The translations under genes were made by a program, and so were the position numbers. Positions 9,669 to 20,066 of a stretch of 64,000 bases of DNA are shown piece by piece. This stretch comes from Candidatus Bathyoplasma sp. NZ (GTDB lineage: Bacteria > Bacillota_I > Bacilli_A > MAG-NZ): the NCBI GenBank assembly GCA_013332095.1, contig JABENI010000006.1, positions 1-64,000 on the forward strand, in the 5' to 3' direction. The notes under the pieces were generated by a model. That model was not told the origin of the DNA, searched no databases, and saw nothing but the letters and a program-made list of their open reading frames with translations. The first letter of the stretch is position 1, and each line of letters begins with the position of its first letter.

Positions 9669-10937
9669 ATGGGAATGACAATGAGTCAAAAAATATTAGC
9701 AGCCCATGCCGGAAAAGACCAGGTAAAAGTCGGTGAATTAATTATGGCTGACTTAGATTTAGTACTAGGAAATGATATTACTACCCCGGTAGCAATCAAA
9801 GAATTTTCCAAAATGAGTGTTGAGGGTGTATTTGATAAAAGTAAAATAGCAATTGTTCCCGACCATTTTGCTCCTAACAAAGATATTAAGGCAGCAGAAC
9901 AATGTAAGCTTATTAGAGAATTTGCCCATGATAAAGAGATAGAAAACTACTTTGAAATGGGACAGATGGGAATTGAACATGTTTTACTACCAGAAAAAGG
10001 ACTAGTTGTCAGCGGTAATTTAGTTATTGGCGCAGATTCACATACTTGTACATACGGTGCTTTAGGAGCATTTAGTACGGGGGTAGGAAGTACGGATATG
10101 GCAGCGGGAATGGCTACTGGTAAAGCTTGGTTTAAAGTGCCGAGTGCTATCAAGTTCAACATAACTGGTTCGATGAATGAATGGGTTTCAGGAAAAGATG
10201 TTATTTTACATATAATCGGAATGATTGGTGTAGATGGAGCACTGTACCGTTCGATGGAATTTAGTGGTCCAGGACTTAAAAATTTAACGATTAATGATCG
10301 TTTCTCGATGGCAAATATGGCGATTGAAGCAGGTGCTAAAAATGGTATTTTTGCCGTTGATGAAATTACTTTAGATTATGTTAAAAAGCATTCTAAAAAA
10401 GAATATAAAGTATATGAAGCGGATAGTGATGCTGAATACGAGCAAGTTTATGATATTGATTTGAGTAAAATTGAACCAACTATTGCTTTTCCTCATTTAC
10501 CAGATAATACTAAAACAGTTGATCAAGCGGAAAACATTAAAATTGATCAAGTGGTGATTGGAAGTTGTACTAACGGACGGTTAGAAGATTTAGCAGTAGC
10601 AGCTAAAATTTTACGAGGAAACCAAGTAAAAAAAGGAATCAGAGTAATTATTTTTCCGGCTACTCAAAAAATTTTTCTACAAGCGATGATCAAAGGCTAT
10701 ATTGAAACCTTTATCAAAGCTGGTTGTGTGGTTTCAACTCCGACTTGTGGTCCGTGTTTAGGTGGACATATGGGAATTTTAGCAGCTAAAGAAAGAGCAG
10801 TTGCGACAACTAACAGAAACTTTATCGGTCGGATGGGACACGTAGAATCAGAAGTTTATTTAGCCTCTCCGGCAGTCGCAGCAGCGAGTGCATTAACAGG
10901 GTACATTACGGATCCTAGAAAGGTTACGGTGAAATAA
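9669..10937 (+). CDS. leuC: 3-isopropylmalate dehydratase large subunit
   Basis: 422 residues, the short clostridial/archaeal-type LeuC (about 420, versus 465 in E. coli). With LeuD it isomerises isopropylmalate, and in this operon probably citramalate too. Three [4Fe-4S] cysteine ligands are visible, one in GSCTNG at about residue 299 and two in [10 protein letters not shown] at about 357-363. The ATG follows AGAGGTGTAAGTT; an alternative ATG lies four codons later. Its TAA shares a base with the leuD ATG. Confidence 0.95.
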   Translation: MGMTMSQKILAAHAGKDQVKVGELIMADLDLVLGNDITTPVAIKEFSKMSVEGVFDKSKIAIVPDHFAPNKDIKAAEQCKLIREFAHDKEIENYFEMGQMGIEHVLLPEKGLVVSGNLVIGADSHTCTYGALGAFSTGVGSTDMAAGMATGKAWFKVPSAIKFNITGSMNEWVSGKDVILHIIGMIGVDGALYRSMEFSGPGLKNLTINDRFSMANMAIEAGAKNGIFAVDEITLDYVKKHSKKEYKVYEADSDAEYEQVYDIDLSKIEPTIAFPHLPDNTKTVDQAENIKIDQVVIGSCTNGRLEDLAVAAKILRGNQVKKGIRVIIFPATQKIFLQAMIKGYIETFIKAGCVVSTPTCGPCLGGHMGILAAKERAVATTNRNFIGRMGHVESEVYLASPAVAAASALTGYITDPRKVTVK

Positions 10938-11449
10938 TGAAGGCCGAAGGAAAAGTTTTTAAATACGGAGATAACGTTGATACTGATGTTATTATTCCAG
11001 CTAGACACTTAAATACTTCAGTACCGAGTGAATTAGCTAAATACTGTATGGAAGATATCGATGCTGATTTCGTAAAAAAGGTCCAAGAAGGAGATATTAT
11101 TGTCGCTGAAAAAAATTTCGGTTGTGGTTCTAGTAGAGAACATGCCCCAATTGCGATTAAGGCCAGTGGCATTTCCTGTGTTATCGCAGCGACATTTGCT
11201 AGAATTTTTTACCGCAATTCCATTAATATTGGCTTGCCGATTATCGAGTGCAAGGAAGCGGCCAAAGATATTGAATTTGGTGACCAATTAAAAGTAAATT
11301 TTGATACTGGAGTAATTGAAAACATTACTAAAAATAAAAGTTATCAAGGACAACCCTTTCCTGAATTTATGCAAAAGCTAATTGCTAGTGGTGGATTGGT
11401 TGCCTATGTCAATAAAAATATCGAACAAGGAGAAAAAGATGAACTATAA
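10937..11449 (+). CDS. leuD: 3-isopropylmalate dehydratase small subunit
   Basis: 170 residues, the compact LeuD swivel domain that pairs with short LeuC. It has [13 protein letters not shown] at about 17-29 and the conserved [15 protein letters not shown] loop at about 59-73, which contributes substrate contacts. The start overlaps the leuC stop as TAATG, and the 3' end overlaps leuB by 11 bases, so translation of the three genes is probably coupled. Confidence 0.95.
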   Translation: MKAEGKVFKYGDNVDTDVIIPARHLNTSVPSELAKYCMEDIDADFVKKVQEGDIIVAEKNFGCGSSREHAPIAIKASGISCVIAATFARIFYRNSINIGLPIIECKEAAKDIEFGDQLKVNFDTGVIENITKNKSYQGQPFPEFMQKLIASGGLVAYVNKNIEQGEKDEL

Positions 11450-12497
11450 AATAGCAGTAATGGCTGGTGATGGAGTCGGACCGGAAATCGTTGATTCTGC
11501 TCTAGCCGTATTAAATGCCATCAGTAAAAAATTTGGCTTTACCTTGGATTATACCGAGTGTTTAATCGGAGGAATTGCTTACGATAAAACGAAAACCCCC
11601 CTACCAGAAGAAACAGTTAAAATATGCCGAGCAAGCGATGCCATATTACTAGGGGCAGTCGGTGGATATCAGTGGGATGATTTACCAGGAAATAAACGTC
11701 CTGAGGCTGGATTGCTGGGAATTAGAAAAGCGTTAGGTCTGTTTGCTAATTTACGTCCGGCAGTAGTCTATAAAGAACTGATTGATGCTTCGCCGTTAAA
11801 ACCAGAAATTATTGGTGAGGGATTAGATATTTTAGTGATGAGAGAATTAACTGGAGGAATTTATTTCGGAAAAAAAGAATTAAAGGAGACCAGCGGTTAC
11901 GATGTAATGGAATATACTGAGCCCGAAGTACGCCGAATAGCAATTAAAGCATTTGAGGCAGCGATGAAAAGAAATAAAAAAGTTACTAGTGTCGATAAAG
12001 CGAACGTTTTAGAAGTTAGTAAGTTGTGGAGAAAAGTTGTTGTTGCAGTTAGCAAAGACTACCCGGAAGTGGAATTAAATCATTTATATGTTGATAATGC
12101 GGCGATGCAACTAGTTATTAGACCAACGCAATTTGATGTAATTGTTACAGGAAATATGTTTGGTGATATTTTATCAGACGAAGCAAGTATGATTACTGGG
12201 TCTATCGGAATGTTACCATCTGCTTCTTTAGGCGATGGAACAATTGGCTTATACGAACCAATTCACGGTAGTGCCCCTGATATTGTCGGACAAAATATTT
12301 GTAATCCAATAGCAACAATTTTATCGGTAGCGATGATGTTGCGTTATTCGTTAAATCAAAGCGCAGCAGCGGAGGCTATTGAAAAAGCAATTTCAGCTAC
12401 TTTAGCTAACGGGTATCGAACTAATGATATTCATTCTAAAGGAACTGAATTAGTAGGAACTAAAGAGATTACTCAAAAAATTTTAGAATTTATTTAA
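11439..12497 (+). CDS. leuB: 3-isopropylmalate dehydrogenase
   Basis: 352 residues, normal for LeuB. It oxidises and decarboxylates 3-isopropylmalate with NAD+; in this operon it likely also handles the citramalate-derived intermediate. [13 protein letters not shown] is at about residue 10 and the metal/substrate region VDNAAMQLV at about 220, followed by [13 protein letters not shown]. The frame is open from 11382, but AAGGAG at 11428-11433 places initiation at the ATG at 11439 inside the leuD end. Confidence 0.95.
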   Translation: MNYKIAVMAGDGVGPEIVDSALAVLNAISKKFGFTLDYTECLIGGIAYDKTKTPLPEETVKICRASDAILLGAVGGYQWDDLPGNKRPEAGLLGIRKALGLFANLRPAVVYKELIDASPLKPEIIGEGLDILVMRELTGGIYFGKKELKETSGYDVMEYTEPEVRRIAIKAFEAAMKRNKKVTSVDKANVLEVSKLWRKVVVAVSKDYPEVELNHLYVDNAAMQLVIRPTQFDVIVTGNMFGDILSDEASMITGSIGMLPSASLGDGTIGLYEPIHGSAPDIVGQNICNPIATILSVAMMLRYSLNQSAAAEAIEKAISATLANGYRTNDIHSKGTELVGTKEITQKILEFI

Positions 12498-12509
12498 GAG
12501 GTAATTAAG

Positions 12510-14165
12510 ATGAAAAGTGAAGCAGTAAAAAAAGGCATTGAAAGGGCACCACATCGTTCTTTGTTTAAGTCGATGGGGTATACAGATGAAGAAATTAATC
12601 GACCGCTAATCGGGGTAGTTAATTCTCAAAATGATATCGTTCCCGGACACATTCATTTAGATGAAATTTGTGATGCCGTTAAAACAGGTATTAGAATAGC
12701 AGGAGGAACACCGATCGAATTTCCCACAATTGGTGTTTGCGACGGGATTGCGATGGGACATGAGGGAATGCATTATTCGTTAGCTTCTAGAGAAGTAATA
12801 GCTGATTCTATCGAAATTATGGCTAAAGCACATGCTTTCGATGCGTTAGTCTTAATCCCTAACTGTGATAAAATTGTTCCTGGGATGATGATGGCAGCCG
12901 CTAGAGTTAACGTACCAGCAATTTTAATTAGTGGTGGAGCGATGCTTTCGATAAACCAAGGAAAGTTTTTAGACTTAAACAGCGTTTTTGAAGCAGTGGG
13001 TGCTAACAAATCAGGGAAAATAAGCGAAGCAGAAGTTTTAAAGATTGAAAATGATGCTTGCCCAACTTGTGGCTCCTGCTCAGGGATGTTTACGGCTAAC
13101 AGTATGAACTGCTTGTCAGAAGTTTTAGGAATAGGACTACCTTTTAATGGAACAATTCCCGCAGTATTTGCCCATCGTAAACGTCTAGCAAAAGAAGCCG
13201 GAATGAAAATAATGGAACTATTTGCCAAAGATATTAAACCTAGTGACATTTTTACCAAAGAAGCTTTTATCAATGCCCTGACTGTCGATATGGCGTTAGG
13301 ATGCAGTACTAACAGCATCTTACATTTACCAGCGATTGCTCACGAAGCCGGAATAGAGTTAGATTTGGAACTGGCCAATAAAATAACAGCGGTCACACCT
13401 AATTTATGTAAATTAGCCCCAGCAGGAGAACATCATATCCAAGACTTATATTTTGCTGGAGGCGTCCAAGCAGTAATGAAAGAGTTAACTAAGTTAAATT
13501 TACTTAATTTAGATTTAATTACCGCTACCGGAAACACTGTTAGAAAAAATTTAGCAGCGGTAGTTAATAAAAATACTAACGTTATCAGACCAGTTGAAAA
13601 TCCTTACAGTAAAACAGGAGGAATCCAAGTTTTAAAAGGTAATATTGCTCCAGATGGTTGTGTCGTTAAACGTTCGGCAGTAGCAGAAGAAATGCTTCTC
13701 CACTCCGGACCAGCTAAAGTATTTAATTCCGAAGAAGAAGCCCTGGCTGCTATTTACCATAAAGAAATTGTCAAAGGTGATGTCGTCGTTATTATTTACG
13801 AAGGACCTAAAGGTGGTCCAGGAATGCGTGAGATGTTATCCCCAACATCAGCAATTGCGGGGATGGGACTAGATAAAGATGTTGCTTTAATTACCGATGG
13901 CCGTTTTAGTGGCGCGACAAGAGGAGCAGCAATTGGTCATATATCTCCTGAGGCCATGGCTGGTGGACCTATCGGAATTGTCAAAAATGGCGATCTTATT
14001 AAGATAGATATCAGAAAAGGGACGATAAATGTCGATTTAACAACCGCGGAAATTGAAAAAAGATTGGCATCATTTCAGCCAATTGAGGCAAAAATAAAAA
14101 CAGGTTATTTAGCTAGATATGCAAAATTAGTTACGAGCGCCAGTACCGGAGCAGTTCTTAAATAA
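12510..14165 (+). CDS. ilvD: Dihydroxy-acid dehydratase
   Basis: 551 residues, the IlvD length. It dehydrates dihydroxyisovalerate and dihydroxymethylvalerate to the 2-oxo acids for valine and isoleucine. The iron-sulfur cysteines lie in [12 protein letters not shown] at about residues 188-199, with the conserved [10 protein letters not shown] at about 117 and the C-terminal [10 protein letters not shown] near 463. A 12-base gap and an AAGAGGTAAT site separate it from leuB. Confidence 0.96.
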   Translation: MKSEAVKKGIERAPHRSLFKSMGYTDEEINRPLIGVVNSQNDIVPGHIHLDEICDAVKTGIRIAGGTPIEFPTIGVCDGIAMGHEGMHYSLASREVIADSIEIMAKAHAFDALVLIPNCDKIVPGMMMAAARVNVPAILISGGAMLSINQGKFLDLNSVFEAVGANKSGKISEAEVLKIENDACPTCGSCSGMFTANSMNCLSEVLGIGLPFNGTIPAVFAHRKRLAKEAGMKIMELFAKDIKPSDIFTKEAFINALTVDMALGCSTNSILHLPAIAHEAGIELDLELANKITAVTPNLCKLAPAGEHHIQDLYFAGGVQAVMKELTKLNLLNLDLITATGNTVRKNLAAVVNKNTNVIRPVENPYSKTGGIQVLKGNIAPDGCVVKRSAVAEEMLLHSGPAKVFNSEEEALAAIYHKEIVKGDVVVIIYEGPKGGPGMREMLSPTSAIAGMGLDKDVALITDGRFSGATRGAAIGHISPEAMAGGPIGIVKNGDLIKIDIRKGTINVDLTTAEIEKRLASFQPIEAKIKTGYLARYAKLVTSASTGAVLK

Positions 14166-14180
14166 AGGAGAGTGAGTAAG

Positions 14181-15860
14181 ATGGCTTTAAAACAAAAAAG
14201 TAGTTATGCGGGAGCAGAAATAGTCGTAAAGTGTTTGCAAGAACAAAATGTCGAATATATATTTGGTTATCCGGGTGGAGCTGTCATACCTTTATACGAT
14301 GCTTTTTACAAATTGGACGAGAGTAATGTTTTTACGCATATTGTGCCAACACACGAACAACACGGTGTTCATGCAGCAGATGGTTACGCTAGAAGTACTG
14401 GTAAAACAGGTGTCGTTATTGCGACTAGTGGACCAGGGGCAACGAATACCGTAACCGGAATTGCCACCGCCTTTTTAGATTCAGTTCCACTGGTTGTTAT
14501 AACCGGGCAAGTTGCGCAAGTTTTGTTAGGAAAAGACTCTTTTCAAGAGGTTGATGTAGTTAGTATGACTAAAACAATTACCAAACATAATTATTTTGTC
14601 AAAGATGTTCAACAACTACCTTTTGTAATTCGAGAAGCTTTTCAACTAGCCAAAAGTGGTCGACCAGGACCAGTGCTAATCGATATTCCAAAAGATGTCC
14701 AAGTCGAGGAATACGGACCATTTGAACCGCGAAAAATTATTGAAGAAAAAATATTATCCAACTCAGTCGTGAAAATTACTTCAGTTGAAAAAGCTGTTAA
14801 ATTAATTAACGAAGCAAAAAGACCGGTAATTTATGCTGGTGGCGGAGTAATTAAAGCAAACGCAGCTCAACAATTACTACAATTCGTAGAAAAAAGTGGA
14901 ATACCTGTTGCCAATTCATTAATGGGCTTAGGAGGATTTCCTCGAAATCATTCGCTCAGTTTAGGAATGGTCGGAATGCACGGAGCAAAACACACTAATA
15001 CGGCGGTGATGAAAAGCGATTTAATTTTGGCTATTGGCTCAAGATTTAGTGACCGCGTTATCGGTAAAAGCAGCGAGTTTTCCAAAGAAAAGCAAATTAT
15101 TCACTTTGATATTGATGGCAATGAATTTAGTAAAAATGTTTATGCCGATGTGCATATTCACGGTGATATTATTAAAACTTTACCGCTGGTGATTGACCGA
15201 ATCAAAACTAATACGCACAACGAGTGGTATCAAGAGATTAAAAAATGGCAAATCAAACACAAATTGAGTAAATTTGCTCCGACAAAAATTATTAATAAGA
15301 TCAATGATTACTACGAAGATGCAATTGTAGCAACCGAAGTTGGACAACATCAAATGTGGACAGCGCAAGAGTGGAAATTCAAGGAGCCTAATAAGTTTAT
15401 AACTTCAGGTGGCTTAGGAACGATGGGCTACGGATTAGGGGCAGCTGTCGGAGCCTGTTTAGGGAATCCTGATCAAGATGTGATCTTAATTGCCGGAGAT
15501 GGAAGTTTTAGAATGAATTGTAATGAACTGGCAACAGTCAGTAAACATAAATTGCCCCTTGCTATTTTTATAATGAATAACAAAGCATTAGGGATGGTAA
15601 GACAATGGCAAACACTATTTTTCGGCAAGCGATATGCGGTTACCGATATTAGCGATGTAGTCAATTACGTAAAATTAGCCGAAGCTTATGGAATTAAAGG
15701 TTATCAAGCGACAGATATGCTTTCCTTAGAAGAAATCTTAAAAGATATTAAAACGGTCAAAGGACCAGTACTAGTTGATATTGTTATTTCTAATAATGAA
15801 AATGTATTTCCAATTGTGCCTCCCGGGGCCTCGATTGATAAAATTGTCTATGAAAAATAA
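14181..15860 (+). CDS. ilvB: Acetolactate synthase large (catalytic) subunit
   Basis: 559 residues. ThDP-dependent enzyme making acetolactate and acetohydroxybutyrate. The ThDP-activating glutamate is in PTHEQHGVHAADGYAR near residue 57, the FAD-type RFSDRVIG near 290, and the ThDP/Mg motif GDGSFRMNCNEL starts near 439 with NN about 27 residues later. A GTG at 14172 is in frame, but the AAAGGAG at 14164-14170 fits the ATG at 14181. No ilvN regulatory subunit follows; the operon ends at a terminator, so the subunit is elsewhere or absent. Confidence 0.94.
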   Translation: MALKQKSSYAGAEIVVKCLQEQNVEYIFGYPGGAVIPLYDAFYKLDESNVFTHIVPTHEQHGVHAADGYARSTGKTGVVIATSGPGATNTVTGIATAFLDSVPLVVITGQVAQVLLGKDSFQEVDVVSMTKTITKHNYFVKDVQQLPFVIREAFQLAKSGRPGPVLIDIPKDVQVEEYGPFEPRKIIEEKILSNSVVKITSVEKAVKLINEAKRPVIYAGGGVIKANAAQQLLQFVEKSGIPVANSLMGLGGFPRNHSLSLGMVGMHGAKHTNTAVMKSDLILAIGSRFSDRVIGKSSEFSKEKQIIHFDIDGNEFSKNVYADVHIHGDIIKTLPLVIDRIKTNTHNEWYQEIKKWQIKHKLSKFAPTKIINKINDYYEDAIVATEVGQHQMWTAQEWKFKEPNKFITSGGLGTMGYGLGAAVGACLGNPDQDVILIAGDGSFRMNCNELATVSKHKLPLAIFIMNNKALGMVRQWQTLFFGKRYAVTDISDVVNYVKLAEAYGIKGYQATDMLSLEEILKDIKTVKGPVLVDIVISNNENVFPIVPPGASIDKIVYEK

Positions 15861-15865
15861 ATGAA

Positions 15866-15901
15866 AATTGAGCGGATTTTTAATCGCTCAACTTTTTTTT
15901 T
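15866..15901 (+). terminator. Operon terminator after ilvB
   Basis: TTGAGCGGATT (15868-15878) pairs with AATCGCTCAA (15882-15891) with one bulge, followed after one C by nine T residues. Confidence 0.9.
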
Positions 15902-16015
15902 ATTTAATTAAGGGGAAACTACTTAAGACAATTGATTATTTTTGTCAGATATATTAACTAAAACAAAACAATTACAAGTAAAAAACTCTTATTAATTATT
16001 TGGTAAATTTAGCTT

Positions 16016-16588
16016 TTATTGGTCAATTTCTAGCTTGGCATAAACTCCACATTTAGCTAAAATATTATCAGCTTCTTGAACTTTAAAAATATTGTTGTGA
16101 GCTAAAATCCAATTGGATCTAATTTCAGAAGTAGTGAAGGTAGCCTTGTTTTGATTTAGACAAAAGTTTTTGACTAAGTCATCAAAATCAGCAAAGGTTA
16201 ACTCAAAATGTTCACAACTTTCACTATCAACGTTAAATTCACCGAGTAAGTAATTTGGCATATTTAAGTCTAATTGATCTAAATAGAGGTCTAAACAGTC
16301 AAATCTGGTATCCTCTTCCGCTGATTTTAAGTAAATACTTGCTAAAGAGATAACTTTATTTTCAAAAGTAACGGTAATCTTGATTAAAGAATAATCATCC
16401 TCATCAACAATTTTTTTACTGATGATAGCTAAATTTGTATAGACTTGATGATTCGTTACTTGAAAACTGTTCTTATAAGTTGGAAGAGGTTCAGTTTGGT
16501 TACCATTGATGACAGAAAGAAAGTCATAACTACCATCAATAAAGTTCTTGTTTTTAAGATTTTTTAAATTAATTGTTCCTATTTTCAT
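16016..16588 (-). CDS. Degenerate endonuclease/exonuclease/phosphatase (EEP)-fold protein
   Basis: 190 residues, short for the EEP superfamily (usually 250 or more). The order of motifs is family-like: MKIGTINLKNL at the start (MRIATWNLNG in active members), IYLKSAEEDTRFDCL near 104 (HLKSGxxDxxxRxxQ), LLGEFNVDS near 135 (LLGDFN), and a terminal AKCGVYAKLEI where SDHYPIxAEI is expected. The catalytic N-terminal Glu region, the HLK histidine and the SDH histidine are missing. It is therefore probably a non-catalytic relative. AGGTGATAAT precedes the ATG. Monocistronic, divergent from alr. Confidence 0.55.
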   Translation of the reverse strand: MKIGTINLKNLKNKNFIDGSYDFLSVINGNQTEPLPTYKNSFQVTNHQVYTNLAIISKKIVDEDDYSLIKITVTFENKVISLASIYLKSAEEDTRFDCLDLYLDQLDLNMPNYLLGEFNVDSESCEHFELTFADFDDLVKNFCLNQNKATFTTSEIRSNWILAHNNIFKVQEADNILAKCGVYAKLEIDQ

Positions 16589-16677
16589 ATTATCACCTAC
16601 TAAATTATAACAATTATTGAGGCTAATGTATATTATAAAGTAAAAGTTTTATACATATTATTAGAAGAGGTGTTGGG

Positions 16678-17733
16678 ATGGATAGAAGGGCTTGGATTGA
16701 AGTCGACATGATGCGGTTAAAAGAAAATATTCAGTTAATTTTAAAAATCAATGACAATTTTAAACTATACGGTGTGGTTAAGGCAAACGGATACGGACAC
16801 GGTGTGTTAGAAATTGCTAGAGCAATTACCGAGTACGGAGTAGATACGTTAGCCGTTGAGAGTATTGAAGAAGGGTTGTTTTTAAGAAAGTATTTGAGCG
16901 TACCTATTTTAGTTTTAGGGTATACTAGTGAAAACAAATTTAAAATAGCAGCAGAAAATGATCTTACTTTAAGTGTCTGTGATTATTTTGACTACGAGGG
17001 AAGTTTAAAGGTAGAAGTACAAGTAGATACGGGGATGAATAGGTTAGGCTTGAAGACCAAAGAAGAAGTGGAAAAATATTTAAAATTTTTACAAGCAAAA
17101 AAAGTTACAGTTGAAGGCATTTTTTCCCATTTAGCAGTAGCGAATAGTGATTACTACCGTTTTCAACTGAAGAACTTTCTTTATTTAACCCAAAATTTAA
17201 CAGAAATAGACAATTTACATCTTAATAATTCACTGGCCTTAAAGAGTGCTAGAACAGAGTTTAAAAATGCTAGAATAGGGTTGTTGATGTACGGTATAGA
17301 CGGTGAAGATTTTAAACAAATCATCAGTATCTATTCCCAAGTAACAGCGGTTAAGTATTTAAAAAAAGGGGAATATGTCGGCTACAACAATACCCTGGTT
17401 AAAGAAGCGATGTACTTAGCGATCGTCAGTGTCGGTTATGCCGATGGCTTCAATAAAAGATTAGAGCAAAGTGCGGTAATAATCAATCAAAAAACTTATC
17501 AAATTTTTAATAGTATCTGTATGGACCAGATGATGGTTAAAGTAGATCAAACTGTGAAAAAAGGTGATTTAGTAACTTTAGTTAACGACCAACTAACAAT
17601 TTTAAGAAGAGCAAAGGAATGTCAGATGATACCTTATGAGTTTTTATGTAATTTGAGCGATAGACTTGATATAATTTATCGTTACAAAGAAAAAAAAGTC
17701 GTACATAACTACCGATTTAATCAGATTTATTAG
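16678..17733 (+). CDS. alr: Alanine racemase
   Basis: 351 residues, slightly shorter than the usual 365-390. PLP enzyme supplying D-alanine for the cell wall. The cofactor lysine lies in VVKANGYGHG at about residues 32-41, and the catalytic tyrosine in SVGYADGFNKR at about 252, followed by the CMDQMMV segment. An AGAGGTG site precedes the ATG. It is followed after 47 bases by rubrerythrin with its own strong ribosome site. Confidence 0.95.
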   Translation: MDRRAWIEVDMMRLKENIQLILKINDNFKLYGVVKANGYGHGVLEIARAITEYGVDTLAVESIEEGLFLRKYLSVPILVLGYTSENKFKIAAENDLTLSVCDYFDYEGSLKVEVQVDTGMNRLGLKTKEEVEKYLKFLQAKKVTVEGIFSHLAVANSDYYRFQLKNFLYLTQNLTEIDNLHLNNSLALKSARTEFKNARIGLLMYGIDGEDFKQIISIYSQVTAVKYLKKGEYVGYNNTLVKEAMYLAIVSVGYADGFNKRLEQSAVIINQKTYQIFNSICMDQMMVKVDQTVKKGDLVTLVNDQLTILRRAKECQMIPYEFLCNLSDRLDIIYRYKEKKVVHNYRFNQIY

Positions 17734-17780
17734 GGTATAAATTTATATTTGGGGAAGAATAATTGCAGATGGAGGTAGTT

Positions 17781-18296
17781 ATGGAAATTAAAGGGAAGAC
17801 ATTAGATAATTTAATATTGGCGATTAATGGTGAAGCTTTGGCACGAACTAAATATGAATTTTTTACAAAAACGGCGAAAGCAGAAGGATATGATGAAATA
17901 GCTAATATTCTAGATGCCATTGGCAAAAACGAGTTAGCACATACAGAAATCTGGTATAAGTTTATCAACGGAACGAGAACGACAATTGAAAATTTAATGG
18001 AAGGAATCGAAGATGAACATTATAAATGGAGTGAGATGTATGTAGAATTTTCCAAAACAGCATACGATGAAGGTTATGATGAAATAGGTAGACTATTTAC
18101 CGGAATAGCAAAAATAGAAAAGAAACACGAGGAGATGTTAAAAGGAATGTTAAAAGATTTACAGGTGAACGATTATTTTTCTAAAGGAAGTAGTTACGAA
18201 TGTTTAAATTGTGGACATCACCACGTAGGTCAAAAAGCGCCTACTAACTGTCCGATATGTGGCTATGCTAAGTGCAATTTTAAAAAACAAGAATAA
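17781..18296 (+). CDS. Rubrerythrin
   Basis: 171 residues. A peroxide-reducing protein of anaerobes and microaerophiles, with an N-terminal ferritin-like four-helix diiron domain and a C-terminal rubredoxin-like domain. Diiron ligands are seen in NGEALARTKYEF, KNELAHTEIWY and KIEKKHEEML (two ExxH-type pairs). The rubredoxin part has CLNC at about 140 and CPICGYAKC at about 157. An ATG at 17769 is in frame, but GGAGG at 17771-17775 falls just behind it, which makes 17781 the start. Confidence 0.93.
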   Translation: MEIKGKTLDNLILAINGEALARTKYEFFTKTAKAEGYDEIANILDAIGKNELAHTEIWYKFINGTRTTIENLMEGIEDEHYKWSEMYVEFSKTAYDEGYDEIGRLFTGIAKIEKKHEEMLKGMLKDLQVNDYFSKGSSYECLNCGHHHVGQKAPTNCPICGYAKCNFKKQE

Positions 18297-18311
18297 ATAA
18301 AAAGAAAAAGA

Positions 18312-18333
18312 AAAAATCACCTAGGTGATTTTT
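18312..18333. terminator. Bidirectional terminator
   Basis: The palindrome AAATCACC-TAGGTGATTT-type stem (18313-18331) has A-rich and T-rich flanks on both sides. It closes rubrerythrin and also covers the stop codon of the convergent transporter gene. Confidence 0.85.
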
Positions 18334-18989
18334 TTCATGTAATAGATAAATGGTGTATCTAAGAAAGATACCAAAACTTTGATTATGTAAGTAGAAATAA
18401 ATATTGAAATCAAAATATCAAATTCAAATACCCCTAAAAAAGCAATTGGGATAAAGATTAAGGTATCAACAAATTGTGATATTATCGTCGATAAGTTGTT
18501 TCTTAGCCATAAAAATTTGCTTTCAGGTTTTTTTGACTTAATGTAATGGAATAGATTTACATCTAAGAACTGACTGATTAAATACGCGGTTATGCTAGCT
18601 AGGGCGATTCGAGAAATTGAGCCAAAAGTATAAGCTAAATGTGCGCTACCCTCGTCCCAAACGGTCGGGGTAAAAAGCAGGGCAAATTGCATAATGATTA
18701 CCGTGGAAACTAAAGTGAAAAATCCTATTTTAACGGCTTTTTTAGATTCTTCTAGACCAAATATTTCACCGATAGCGTCAGTGGCTAAAAACAGTGTTCC
18801 GTACATAATATTTCCTAAAGTTGCTTCAAATCCGAAGAGGTCGATATTTTTAGTTACTTGAATATTTGCTAAAATTGTTCCAATAGCAATCCAACTAAAT
18901 AATCCCATTTTACCAAATAGTTTGTACGATGCCGTGATTAATACAAAGTTTATTAGGGCGAATAATACCCAAAGTATTTCATTACTCAT
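18321..18989 (-). CDS. Queuosine precursor transporter (YhhQ/VUT family)
   Basis: 222 residues and about six or seven membrane helices. Family signatures are TLGNIMYGTLFLATDAIGEI at about residues 57-76 and WLRNNLSTIISQFVDTLIFI near 170. These proteins import queuosine precursors such as preQ0/preQ1 or related bases, by family knowledge. The frame is open to 19037, but GGAGAAAAAAAA before the ATG at 18989 fixes the start. It lies 17 bases after asnA and is probably co-transcribed with it. Confidence 0.9.
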   Translation of the reverse strand: MSNEILWVLFALINFVLITASYKLFGKMGLFSWIAIGTILANIQVTKNIDLFGFEATLGNIMYGTLFLATDAIGEIFGLEESKKAVKIGFFTLVSTVIIMQFALLFTPTVWDEGSAHLAYTFGSISRIALASITAYLISQFLDVNLFHYIKSKKPESKFLWLRNNLSTIISQFVDTLIFIPIAFLGVFEFDILISIFISTYIIKVLVSFLDTPFIYYMKKIT

Positions 18990-19006
18990 TTTTTTTTCTC
19001 CTATTT

Positions 19007-20014
19007 TTATAATAAATTGATATTTTGTTCTTGACAAATTTTGATTGTTTCGTCATCCCACAACGTTGATTGAACTTCTCCGATATGGGCTTTATGTAAG
19101 AAAAACATACACAGTCTAGATTGACCAATACCACCACCGATTGTATAAGGTAGTTCTTTGTTTAGTAACATTTTATGAAATTCGAATTTTTCTCTATTTA
19201 AACAATCAGCTTTAATCAATTGCTCTTTTAAGACAATCTCATCGACTCTGACTCCCATTGAGGAAATTTCAAACGCTTGTTTTAAGATTGGGTTGTAGAC
19301 AATGATATCACCGTTTAAATTCCAATCATCGTAATCTGGTGCTCGACCATCGTGTTTTTCTCCAGATTTTAACAAATTGCCAATTTCCATAATAAAGACC
19401 GTCTTAAATTTTTCAGCGATGGCATTTTCTTTCTCTTTAGAAGTTAACTCCGGATACATATTTTCTAATTCTTGAGTTGTGATAAAAGTAATTTCTTCAG
19501 GTAGTTGATGCTCAAGAGAAGGAAACTTTTTAGCAATGAACTGATTTGTGTCTTTGAATACTTGATAAATTGTTCTAACTGTTTCTTTTAAAGTGTTTTT
19601 ATTGCGGTCACTTTTATTAATAATTTTTTCCCAATCCCATTGGTCAACGTATATCGAATGGATATTATCTAACTCCTCATCACGTCTAATGGCGTTCATA
19701 TCAGTGTATAAACCTTCGCCAATATTGAACTGATAGCGGTGCAAGGCCATTCGCTTCCATTTAGCCAGGGAGTGAATAATTTGAACTTTCCCAGAAAAGG
19801 CTAAGCAATCGAATTCCACTGGTCTTTCAACGCCGTTTAAATCATCGTTTAATCCTGATTCAGGAATTAAAAAAAGTGGTGCTGATACTCTAGATAAATT
19901 TAATTTTTCAGCAAGATTTTGTTGGAAATAATCTTTTACTAACTTAATGGCAAACTCTGTTTCTTGTAAAGTTAAGTCTGATTTATAGTCGTTTGGAATT
20001 TTAGTTTTTAACAT
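19007..20014 (-). CDS. asnA: Aspartate-ammonia ligase (asparagine synthetase A)
   Basis: 335 residues, AsnA length; the class II aminoacyl-tRNA-synthetase-like enzyme that makes asparagine from aspartate, ammonia and ATP. Family segments include SAPLFLIPESGLNDDLNGVE at about 43-62, LAKWKRMALHRY near 83, YVDQWDWEK near 122 and GGGIGQSRLCMFFL near 293 (class II motif 3). The ATG is the only usable one: a nearer ATG three codons up runs into a stop. AAGGAG lies 11 bases upstream. It follows nadC by 52 bases that carry a TATA-like element, so it may have its own promoter. Confidence 0.96.
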   Translation of the reverse strand: MLKTKIPNDYKSDLTLQETEFAIKLVKDYFQQNLAEKLNLSRVSAPLFLIPESGLNDDLNGVERPVEFDCLAFSGKVQIIHSLAKWKRMALHRYQFNIGEGLYTDMNAIRRDEELDNIHSIYVDQWDWEKIINKSDRNKNTLKETVRTIYQVFKDTNQFIAKKFPSLEHQLPEEITFITTQELENMYPELTSKEKENAIAEKFKTVFIMEIGNLLKSGEKHDGRAPDYDDWNLNGDIIVYNPILKQAFEISSMGVRVDEIVLKEQLIKADCLNREKFEFHKMLLNKELPYTIGGGIGQSRLCMFFLHKAHIGEVQSTLWDDETIKICQEQNINLL

Positions 20015-20066
20015 TGGGACATTTACTCCTTTTTAAATTTTTATATTGATATAATCATAGCATATT

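Noticed and set aside
12773-13318. 181-codon minus-strand frame opposite ilvD
   Set aside because: Long but a shadow of the ilvD coding strand; composition mirrors ilvD codons and no start signal precedes it.
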